Source of the DNA: Tricholoma matsutake
Lineage: Eukaryota; Basidiomycota; Agaricomycetes; Agaricales; Tricholomataceae
Direction of reading: 5' to 3'
Assembly (NCBI GenBank): GCA_026075535.2
Contig: AP026543.1
Coordinates: forward strand, 9,300,001 to 9,364,000
Length of the DNA stretch: 64,000 nucleotides
The notes below the pieces were generated by a model. It was not told where the DNA came from, searched no databases, and saw only the letters and a program-made list of their open reading frames with translations. Shown one piece after another: positions 1 to 9,047 of this stretch. The position numbers and the translations under genes are program-made. Each line of letters begins with the position of its first letter. Position 1 is the first letter of the stretch.

Positions 1-2
1 TC

Positions 3-652
3 AACCTTCATCGAGATTGCTTCCCACCCTACTACAAGATTGCAGGGATCCACGACAAAGACACTGAGGAGTCTGACAATGAAGTAGAAATTCAGGTTTT
101 GGGCCACAGTCTTCATCAAATGCAAGAAGTAAATAGGAACAATATGGAACAAACTCCTCAAAGATCATCAAGTCCCACAGAAAGCCAAGTTGATGCAGTG
201 ACAGAGGAACGGGTTAGCACCAAGGATGCCGAGAAAGAGGAAGCTGGAGCAGATGGTGGACTAGGAGAAGAGGGTGAAGACACCGAGGAGGAAAATGATC
301 AGGACTATAGCGACAAAGAAGCTGTTGAACGTGTGAGTGTCATTCATTGTTGAGATTCCTTAACTCCTTAACTCCATGGAACTTCGCATGCCACTCTAAG
401 TCCATATACTCACGAGTCTATTTCCAGATTTTCTATTCAGAAGGGGAGAGGAACACCCTCAAGTGTTGCTTCTCGGATATGATGGCAGTGGTAGAGCGAC
501 AAGGGGGCGTTCATCCAAAGATGGCAGGTATCCTCGACAAGGCTTTCAGGGTTGTTAAAAAGGTTGGGGGGGATATTGGGAAACACAAAAGAAGGCAATT
601 AAGTCAGTGCACTTGGAAGGATTCTAACTCGAATACAATGTTCTTGGATTAA
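3..652 (+). CDS. 3' end of a spliced hypothetical protein gene
   Basis: An open frame enters from the left edge, so the true start lies outside the window. It reads through an acidic, Glu/Asp-rich, low-complexity stretch and reaches a GTGAGT donor at 333. A CCAG acceptor ends at 427. Exon 2 resumes in the same phase at 428 and ends with TAA at 652. The 95-nt intron and preserved phase are the main support. The C-terminal exon is basic and Lys/Arg-rich. I do not recognise the family; a transposon-derived protein is possible given the surroundings. Family assignment is not attempted. Confidence 0.4.
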
Positions 653-821
653 TTTGCCTCAATAACCAAGTCTGGAACCCCCCAAGCCACCCAAACTTGA
701 ATATATCACATTGCTACTAGATACAATCTTCCAAATATATCTATAGATAAGATTGGTGGATCTCTACACGTGTATAAAGATCATGTGATCTGTTTTTCTA
801 AAGGGTCTTATTGCAGGTGTT

Positions 822-1328
822 TGTTTGTACTTTGATTTATTTCGAATGGGAGATCTTCTGCAAGCCATTCCTCAACAACCATGCCACATTTTGGCATGAT
901 TCTGTAGTCTTATGTTACTAACTGAGCTCTAGAGCTCCACACAGTAGTTTTATTTTTTAGTTCATCTGTGAAAATTAGGTTGACCCTTGCCAATTATGTG
1001 TGTGTGCAAACAATATATCTCAAGAAATAATGGTCAGAAAAACAAGCTGAGAGTGGTACAGTGTCAAGGGTAATCTAGGTGAGGATGTCCCCTGCAAATA
1101 ATTGAGGTTGTGAGTCACTAGTTCTTGAGATATTGTTTGCACACACAAATAATTGGCAGGGGTCAACCTAATTTTCACAGATCAATTAAAAAATAAGAAT
1201 ATTGTGTGGAGCTCTAGAGCTCAGCTAGTAGCATAAGATAGACTACAGAATCATGCCAAAATGTGGCATGGTTGTCGAGGAATGGCTTGCAGAAGATCTC
1301 CCATTCAAAATAAATCAAAGTACAAACA
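822..1328. mobile_element. Foldback element with ~205-bp inverted arms
   Basis: The sequence from 822 to about 1026 is the near-exact reverse complement of about 1122-1328, leaving a ~95-bp unpaired centre. Both arms contain the same landmarks, such as gagctctagagctc and tgccacattttggcat. No coding capacity is present. This is the architecture of a foldback/MITE-type non-autonomous DNA transposon. A clear target-site duplication was not found at the outer edges. The arms differ by scattered substitutions, so the element is not very young. Confidence 0.75.
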
Positions 1329-1701
1329 TGACCAAATTTACAAGTTTTGCCAGTCGCGCAGTAATATGATAGTGCATTGAAGTTGTGGTCTGTGAGAAAA
1401 CCTTTTACCATGCTTTAGTCTGACTGTCTCCTACAGTCTCAGTATCAATGTGAAAACTGTATTGTGTAAGAAGGCTACAATGCTCAAGCAAATGCTCCAG
1501 CAACGGCATTTTCTGAATGTCATGTCTTGCGAAGAATCTGCTGGGTCAATAGTGTTCAGTGTTAATCAATGCGCACCACAGCTTCATGCTCATCATTCCT
1601 GATGATGAGCAGACTATTCCACTCATGCTTTATCTTTTCCCTTCTGTTGGGAGGCAAGCCGACCAGTTGTAGGTAGTTGTGACACAGCATAGCTATCATT
1701 A
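1329..1701. other. Gap without recognised gene
   Basis: No convincing reading frame, tRNA or repeat was seen in these 373 bases. They separate the foldback element from the TA-flanked MITE. Confidence 0.5.
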
Positions 1702-2038
1702 GTAGCGGTCAAAGTAGGGCAATTATCCATGGATTATGTCCACAATTTTTGGGACACAGATAATCGTGATTATTGTAATAATCACAGAATTGTTGAATTG
1801 CCTCCAGAGGCGATTTGACAATTATTTGCACAATTATTGAAGGCAATTATTTGACATGCTTACATTTTTGCTTACATCATGCAGAAGATCATAGATCTGT
1901 CAAAATAATCGTGCACATAATCACCCTCAATAATTGTCATGGTCAAAGTGACTTGAATTATTGACACAATTTTTGATGCATAATCGTCCAATAATCACAC
2001 TGTTAATCGTCCAATAATCACCCTACTTTGACCGCTAC
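1702..2038 (+). mobile_element. 337-bp TA-flanked MITE, copy 1
   Basis: The element runs between perfect ends GTAGCGGTCAAAGTAGGG and its reverse complement and is flanked by TA on both sides, as for Tc1/mariner-like or Stowaway-type MITEs. It is non-coding. A second member lies at 58842-59177 in the opposite orientation and aligns along its whole length. The interior is built from many ATAATCG/CGATTATT words. Copy 1 has lost many CpG dinucleotides relative to copy 2, so it looks older or more methylated. Confidence 0.85.
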
Positions 2039-2109
2039 TATTAGTACTTATGTCCAACTGGGCTTTGATATCCAATGCACATGTCTCCACAGAAAATTCC
2101 AAACCATCT

Positions 2110-4029
2110 GGTCCTAAGTTCCACCACAATCAAGAAAGTCCCTTTTGGCATATATGTATAATCCTCTTACAGTTATGGATCTCCAGCATGTCACCAGAAT
2201 TGCTAGCCTATGAAGACAATGAGGAGATTGGATGTTGTATGACATATGTTTGCTCACTCTATTTGGTATACTGGCAAGATGCATGACCTGAGACTTATTG
2301 TAGGAGGCATCGGCAACAGGGAAATCACTGTCTAAATTCCTGATATTTGTCAATGATATCATATCTGCACCTGACTGTTTAGCAGGAGAGGTTCGTGCAT
2401 TGAGCCTATTGCAGTACATGATTAGCATCTAACCTGCACAACCTGACTGAATCATTACAGGGCCACTGAAGTACACAAATTAGTGACTTTGCCAACCTAG
2501 AAGATGATTACATACCCACGGAAATAACATGAAATTTTGAAGCAAATAAGAGAAATGGAAACCTAATAAAAAGCAACTTGAGAATCCCAGTAGACCATCA
2601 GGCATGAAAGACACATACCAATCCAGAGTAGAGCCCACCATCCCAAATGAAATCATGAGAGCAATTGAATTGAGTACTACAAGTAAGTATCTTGTAACAA
2701 TAAAGAAGAGCAGCCGTTGTAGTATTGTATTTGTCCTGTGTTCCATGTCAAGAAGATTTTCAGTGAAAGTGCAGAACATCACCTTTTAATGCTGGCATGT
2801 GCAGTGGACAGCACCTTAGCCAGGGCTACCGAGATGATTGTAACACTGATCACAGCAAAGGAGAATCCAATCTCCATCCGTATCTAGAGGTTTTCTCATC
2901 ACTAACAAATTGAGAATGTCGGTAGTACCAAGTAAAGGCCAAACCTTCATATCAGATGCTTCAAGGGAAGAAACCACAGGGTTCCTCTGGACAGCTCCAA
3001 GTTGTACTGTGTGCATATCAGACACAATCCTGCCAGAAAGAAAAAAGGTCCACCCACAGCCTACAGTGACTAAAGGCAGTGTTGGCACATGATACTATGC
3101 AATGTAGGAGGATAGGAAATCTCACCAAGGAACGCAGTTGCAGAAAGGCCCTGTCACATACTAAGAGATACATATTACATAGCAAGGCTGAACTTACAGC
3201 AACTACTGCAGCCCACAGAAAGCGCTTATCAACTGAGGCAGCACCAATATATGAAGAGATTAATTGAGGAATGCAGAATGCAAAACTGCTCACGAATGTA
3301 GACTCGCGAGGCAAAAAACAATTCAGATCTGCATGATATAAAGTCAGTATTTCAACAGAGAAGAGCACCTAAAACCGAACACATAGGCTATGCCAAACCC
3401 AGTTCCAGCGATCACTAGCAAGTGTCTGACTCATATATCAATCAATCCCATAATAGACGAACAGAAAGTAAGACATACCGCGGAAGTGTAAAAAACACGC
3501 TAACGTTTCCATAATTCAACATCTGGTTGGAAACGAGCATGAGCCCAGTTGTAGGGGAGTGCAAGCGAGTGGAAACGGTACCAGGTAGTACCGGAGAACC
3601 AGACAGCTCAGACATGTGATAGAAAAATCCGCCAGGCTGCAAGCAAATGCTCATCAAGTGTCTCTAACCGCATTACATTTCGCTCACATCAAAACTGTAA
3701 CCTAGCTCACATCAGTGTGGTTTCTCAAGTGTAAGTGTGCAACAGAAATAACTTACAAGGAGGCGAAGATGCCACTTGTCATCATTATCATGAGCATAGG
3801 TCCAGCCTTGGGAGATAATGATACCGGAGAGTCTTGATCCGAAAGCTCAATGAACGATCCAGCCAAAAAGCAGTAGTACGCATACATTGTAGAAATCAAG
3901 ACAGCTAAAGACAGCCAGCTCTTGTCAGGATTTCAAGCCTGCCGGGTAAAGGGTTACATTACCCCAGTACAGCGCATCCACATCCAAACTTGAAGTGCCA
4001 ATACCCACGACTGATGTTGAAGTTGACAT
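2110..4029 (-). pseudogene. Multi-exon integral membrane protein gene, probably broken
   Basis: On the minus strand an ATG at 4029 opens a short Ser/Thr-rich N-terminus. It is followed by a GTAATG donor-like site (from 3962) and then a frame of about 160 bp (about 3918-3757) that encodes a typical hydrophobic helix with aromatic residues. That frame ends at a good GTAAGT donor (3751-3756). Further hydrophobic exons appear at about 3650-3480, 3350-3020, 2900-2800 and 2780-2480, separated by plausible short introns. Frames do not join cleanly at the first junction and again near 3600, so either my exon limits are wrong or the gene is decayed. The pattern of several hydrophobic helices suggests a fungal multi-pass membrane protein. 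The family is not identified. Confidence 0.35.
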
Positions 4030-4039
4030 ATCTTGACAT

Positions 4040-4530
4040 GTGGGATATCACAACCTTGGGCTTTATGTATATCGCGACATCAAACCCGCTGAGTTCAGTT
4101 TACGATCAGACCGAAATATATCTGATGGTGTAGATGGCCGAATGGTAAATCGCTCGACGTGTAGAGGCTGTAAAGCATCGCAATCGCCAAGTCCGAGTAC
4201 ATATGTAGCTCGCATGCCAAATGATGCTGATTTTGATGAGTTCACACAGTTCCAATCTCAGCACCCAACCGGAGAGTTTGATCCAGGTTTGCAACGTTTC
4301 TCCCAGGTTCGTTCCGCCTCGAGCTCTCTCATCGAAGTCCATAACTGCGGGATAAAAGACCACGGGGGTAGGACTACATCCTGTTGATTCAACATCAACA
4401 GTGAGTAGAGATTTGCCACCACAGAACACTTCCGTCGCGGAAAGTCCAAACTTGCGGCTTGTCCAAGTGATGCATGTTGGATGCATGTGACGCATGTGAC
4501 GCTGCGGAATTTCGTGCAATGCTGCCGCAT
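4040..4530. other. Overlapping open frames, coding status unclear
   Basis: Plus and minus strands both stay open here: a plus frame at 4040-4387 and minus frames at 4106-4519. None shows a recognisable domain. Given the ATG of a minus-strand gene at 4029, this may be the shared promoter and 5' region of two divergent transcripts. I cannot choose between them from sequence alone. Confidence 0.25.
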
Positions 4531-4797
4531 ACTATTCTACTGCATTTCATCGGTTTTTGATATGATGAAAATCAGCAAAGTGACTCGGTTTTTCCCCACC
4601 CGGGTCTAATTTGGCACAGGTAATTTGATTGCTACATATTCGTTGATCATTTGATACAGTTCATCATGAATTATATCATCGCCGAGTGCTGATTGTGCGA
4701 ATTACAAGTGGTACATCGCATTAACTATAGCTCAATGACTTCTCAGCTCCCAGCGCTCAGCGGCAGTGCAAGTCCACCCTAACGCTTAACTTGTAGT

Positions 4798-5575
4798 GCA
4801 TCAAGACACTGGTGGCGTTCAACGAGGTGCATGAGCTGTTGCCGGTCTTGGAGATTTCATCGGGATTAGGAAAGCGATGGACTCCAGTTCAGCAGCCAGT
4901 TGGCAGCCAGCTACGTACAACAGATACTACTACGTCACTTTGATGTATGAAAACATTTTCAAGCTGAGCCTCTGTCACCTTGGCGACTACTGAACAGTGA
5001 AATGTACATCTCGTGCATACATGACAGTGGGCCAAACTCCAAAGTCTAGATGGACAAACATGCACCCGGTATTCAGAAAGGATCCTTGATATTCGTCCTT
5101 GGTAGGCGTAGGATGGAGTCGAGTGATGTCAATGAAGTTTCGACTCACAGGAGGATCCAGAATATGCAGGAGAAGATGGTCCAAAATTCGACGAGCTTAA
5201 TGTGGAAGGCTGAGCAGTGGATGGCAGACATGCCAGAGATGACGTTCCTGATACAGAGCAAGCTGCGGTACTTTGGCAACTTGAAGCGCGAGATGAGAGA
5301 ACTCGGGTATTATCGATTGACTCAGGTAGATCCTTCGGTTCGCTCTCGACATGCAGGGATGATTACGAGCATATATAGATGATGTAACTGGCATTTCGCC
5401 GTCGACAATTGGCATAGAACATGCCAGGGAGGAATTCATTCAATTCATCGCCAGCTTCCGCCACGACACCAAAACTCTTGGCTTCGAGGGCTTGAGTGGG
5501 AATAGGTCGTATGTGCTGCTTGATGACGCCCAGCAACCTCCACAGAATCTCGGCTCAGACTCCACCGATAGTTAA
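4798..5575 (+). CDS. Candidate spliced hypothetical protein
   Basis: Three adjacent stretches look coding on the plus strand: about 4800-4954, 5050-5337 and 5381-5575 (TAA). The middle one is rich in Met, Glu, Lys and Trp and predicted helical. The last ends in an acidic, Gln/Pro-rich tail. A GTAGAT donor at 5336 and an ATATAG acceptor near 5378 would form a short intron, but the phases of the last two segments do not match under that choice. The exon model is therefore incomplete, or a frameshift is present. Function is not recognised. Confidence 0.3.
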
Positions 5576-6071
5576 CAACTTGGTTGTAGCATCTAAAGCA
5601 CATGCCGCGACCTTTGGGTAGGATGAGTTAGTGGTAAAGGCACCAATATTAGGGAATAGGGGATTATGTGCATCGTCAGATCAACATTGCAAAACCAGAA
5701 GTCCCTTGAATTCGTGATTATGGTGAGCGTTGATATATAGCATTTTCTTACATCTGTAAATTCGGAACAGGTTAAATGGACGTACCCCCACGGACTCTCC
5801 ACGGCTCGTCACGCCAGTAGCAGCTGCCGGTTTCCCGTTGCTTTCAAGTACAACAGTTGGAGATCATATTAGAAATTGTCGATGGCTCTCAAGGGATGTG
5901 GAGCGAACCCGGGACCCAGTTCGATTATCAAGTTTCACATGATATGTTTTTGAGCTCGCGACACGAGGTAACTAATATCTCCCCATACCCCCTCCGAATG
6001 ACCCACCAGAAACCCACAGGTCGTACGTATATATGTTCAGCAGAGGAGCATATTGCACTCTCTTAACTACC
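5576..6071. other. Gap upstream of candidate secreted-protein gene
   Basis: About 500 bases without a supported gene. The last 100 bases before the ATG at 6072 contain pyrimidine-rich tracts (ctccccataccccctcc) of the kind found near fungal transcription starts. No TATA box can be asserted. Confidence 0.35.
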
Positions 6072-6448
6072 ATGAAAATCCTCCCTGGCCTCTTGTATGC
6101 TGCATGGTTCGTACTGCTTGGATTTAGAATCGTCCATGGTGGCCCTGTGACGAAGACGCAGATTGCACGCCAGTCCGACCGTGTGCGCCCCTTCCATGAT
6201 TGAGTCCGGGCTGGCTGGTGATGGGGTGTCGGTTGTGCGTACTAATCATGGCCATGGGCATAGGTAAATTTGCGCTATCATCGGTAAGCTGTCTACTTAG
6301 ATTTCGGCACATATATGCTCTGACGATTATTTCAAAATCAGTCAGGGATAAACATAACCTATTGGCGCACGAGGGACATATTGCTGCAACTATGGAAAAA
6401 GCTTGGTTTTGCCCTCCCGACGAGATCTTTGAAGGTCAATGCCAGTGA
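6072..6448 (+). CDS. Candidate small secreted protein, spliced
   Basis: The ATG at 6072 opens a frame whose first ~24 residues are a textbook signal peptide: a Lys near the start, a long hydrophobic core rich in Leu, Ala, Trp, Phe and Val, and a small-residue cleavage region before Gly-Pro. The frame would end at 6203. A GTGTGC donor near 6180, a strong branch sequence (gtactaatcat) and an acceptor near 6267 would splice around that stop. A terminal open segment then ends in a Cys-containing tail at 6448. Exon limits are tentative because later splice choices are ambiguous. If correct, the product is a short cysteine-poor secreted protein. No homologue is recognised. Confidence 0.35.
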
Positions 6449-6617
6449 CTATGGTGTGATTCTTCAAGCGAACTAAATACATATATTCATGCTATTGTAT
6501 GCATTCAGACATGAATGTACATATCAAATACATATTCATCCATCCCAGCTGCTGGCTCCTCTTTTGTTCCATTCATTTCCCCCGCTTTCTTTATGAGTCC
6601 TCGTACCTCGGACTCGT

Positions 6618-6648
6618 CTTTTTAACTCGACCAACCACCCAGCAAAAG
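6618..6648 (+). mobile_element. Left fragment of element B, split by hAT-1
   Basis: These 31 bases (ctttttaac to agcaaaag) match the start of element A at 7113 and are continued after the hAT insertion at 12249. The 8-mer agcaaaag at 6641-6648 is the left copy of the hAT target-site duplication. The sequence just outside contains a quasi-palindrome, gagtcctcg followed by tacctcggactc. Confidence 0.65.
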
Positions 6649-6666
6649 CAGTGTTGTTACTGACCC
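6649..6666 (+). repeat. hAT-1 left terminal inverted repeat
   Basis: CAGTGTTGTTACTGACCC, exact reverse complement of the sequence ending the element at 12240. Confidence 0.9.
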
Positions 6667-7359
6667 GCCAAAACTCAAATGACTAACCCGGGTTATAACG
6701 GGTCAGTGGGTCAGTCAATTCAAATACAGAAATTTGGCAAGTCAGTAGGGTCAGTACTGGGGTTCAGTACCCGGTCAGTACTGGGCACGATGAGCCTCGG
6801 CTCAGTTCGGCTGCAGTACCCAAAAATTTCGTATTATATTGCACTATATATCTTATTTCTCATTTCTCGTTTTCTCTCCTTCGATCATGCGTCCCCCATC
6901 CTGGCATTGGGATCACTTCTATAAGGGCGAATGTGCAAATTCCTCCCACTTGAAGGCTTACTGTAAATATGACACCAAGTACCATCTCGAGCTGCTGGAA
7001 CGTGATGAAAAGGCAGCTTTTGATGCTGGGACAATTGAGGTGACACGAACAAAGGATGTTCTCCTGCCAGAAGGCATGTCAAATGTTACTAGTCCGAGGT
7101 ACGAGGACTCGTCTTTTTAACCTGACCAACCAGCCAGCAAAAGTGATACGTTAAGTCTGACGGCTGCTCGGCAGATGTCGGAGTTTCAACACTGTCTGAA
7201 GACAGGCTTATATTTTGAAGTCAGTCCAACTCAGCCCCTTATAGACTTTCACACTCAGAGGGTTTTACCGACACGCGGATTTTGAACGAAAAAGGAAACT
7301 GTCACGTTGAGTCACGCTTCCTCAAAAAGCTCAGCAGCACGATGTACACACAAAAGAGT

Positions 7360-8400
7360 TGTTTGTTGGGCCTAAGTAATGGTTTTCAAGTTCTTTTCTT
7401 TTCTTTTATTTTCAACTAACTAATGTTCTAATTTGATCTTTAAGTTCTATTACCCCCGAGACGGCGCCAAGACAGCAGATCCACACCTGCGCCACTGCTG
7501 CAAGCATCTGCTCGCAGGGTGGATAATGGATCACAACATGGGGATGGGGACAATGACACAACAAAAATAGTGACTGCAGCAGATGACGAGGGGGATGACA
7601 AGGATGGGACGAGAGGGAAGTGCAGGCAAAGGATGGAGCACCGTACAACAAAAAGGGTCCAAGAGGCATCGCCGACGTCTCTTGGGCTGTAGTTAAGTTT
7701 TTTTCTTATTCATTTCATTTTTTTTGGTGCTAACAAAGTTTCTAGGTATTAACTATGGACAACAACAACAACCCTGACCCAGCACCAAACCAGGACAACA
7801 AGGACGACGGCGAGGACAGCAAGGAACATGGGAGGATGATGACAATCATGGCGAAGGCACAGCAACAATGGGGACAACGACAATGACAACTCCCAGGACA
7901 ACAACAGGGGGACGACACAACCTAAACAAAAACGGCGGCAGCAGCGACCAGGGCGGGACAACAATGGCACACAAGGAAGGCACAGGAGACAGAGATGGCC
8001 TGTACAATGATGAAACAGGCCCAAGAGATGTCTCTTGGGCCTGTAATATGTTTTTTTCTCTTTCATTTCATTTTCTTATTACTAACACAACTTTTTAGGT
8101 ACTACAAACTCAAACTACTGACGACAATGACTGGAAATCCCAAACCCACTGCCACCACCACTGCCACCAAAACTGAGGGACTGACAATGGTGAGGACGAC
8201 AACAAGCAAGAAAGGCTGACCAACACAGTGAGGATGGGGGCTATGGGGACAATGACAATGAGGAGGTGGATAGCAACAATAGTGACGATGAAAAGACAGT
8301 GGGGATGAAGACCAGGCCAGACTACAGGACAACCAGGCACAGGGATGGCAACAGCGAGAGACAGGGAGGAGAACAAGATGATGATGATGGCTACCACCGT
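7360..8400 (+). other. Hairpin-intron cassette array of element A
   Basis: At least three intron-like units are present. Each is preceded by a GGCCCAAGAG...CTCTTGGGCC type inverted repeat (for example 8020-8045, with 12-bp perfect arms and a 2-nt loop). A T-rich stretch with a branch-like sequence and a TAG or AAG acceptor follows. Exon-like parts are enriched in GACAACGAC/GACAATGAC words, giving Asp/Asn/Thr-rich frames. The first cassette keeps the coding sequence Asn-Glu-Leu-Phe-Val-Gly-Pro seen in the captured gene of element B, so these units probably descend from a captured spliced gene. Confidence 0.5.
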
Positions 8401-8401
8401 A

Positions 8402-8573
8402 CACAAGGCCAGCCTCATAATTTCTCCTTTCTGAAATATAGTTAGAAATTCTTTGTGAAATATTATATTTGAGACTAAATTTCTACAAACAGAAATTTAG
8501 TCTCAAATATAATATTTCACAAAGAATTTCTAACTATATTTCAGAAAGGAGAAATTATGAGGCTGGCCTTGTG
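8402..8573. repeat. Perfect 83-bp inverted repeat with 6-nt loop
   Basis: Positions 8402-8484 are the exact reverse complement of 8491-8573; the loop is acaaac. Arms are AT-rich and contain no gene. A perfect palindrome this long is unstable in cloning hosts and often marks a recently formed foldback or a hairpin-derived duplication. Confidence 0.95.
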
Positions 8574-8699
8574 ATAGCACCCCCAACCACTAGGGACGGC
8601 AGCCAGGGACAACGGGAGTGGGACCCATGCACCCAGGATAATGCACCTGCATCAACACACCAAGATGACACATCCATGAGGCCGACACACTGGTGCCAA

Positions 8700-8855
8700 T
8701 GCACAGGACCACGTCCCCCTCTCCCCCACATTTTGTGTGGGGTGGGGATGTTTTTGTTTTTGTTTTAATGCCCCTCCCCTGCATTTTGGATGGGTGAGGG
8801 GTTTGTATATAATTGTAGTACTCCCTCCTCACATCTTGTGTGAGGGATATAGTTA
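8700..8855. repeat. Hairpin cluster of element A (3 stems)
   Basis: Three imperfect stems follow one another: ctctcccccaca/tgtggggtgggg near 8702, cccctcccctgcat/atgggtgagggg near 8771 and ccctcctcacat/tgtgtgaggga near 8822. They match in layout the five-stem clusters of the composite elements. Confidence 0.6.
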
Positions 8856-8963
8856 ATCAATTTTTTGATCTTGATTATGTGACAAGCACCTCCCTCGAGG
8901 AAGATGAAAATAGAGTTTTGAGTGTGAGTGTCATAAACAAACCTTATAGTTATTACTAGTAAT

Positions 8964-9047
8964 CTCCTGTGGCTCAACTAGTTGAGCACACTTGTACAGT
9001 ATATGTGATCATACCATTAGAAGGTCTTGAGTTTAGTCTTTCCTTCA
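8964..9047 (+). promoter_or_regulatory. tRNA-like module with box A and box B
   Basis: TGGCTCAACTAGTTGAGC at 8970-8987 resembles an RNA polymerase III box A within a D arm, and ggtcttgagtttagtc at 9023-9038 resembles a degenerate box B. The spacing is like that of a tRNA. Closely related copies occur in all composite elements, each reading outward toward the nearest element end. Transcription is inferred only. Confidence 0.5.

Noticed and set aside
1214..1411. Minus-strand 65-codon ORF
   Set aside because: It lies mostly within one arm of the foldback element and its Cys-rich look is accidental.
7868..8418. Several 75-105-codon frames on both strands in the GACAATGAC tract
   Set aside because: Low-complexity composition keeps frames open; introns and hairpins cut through them and no domain is seen.
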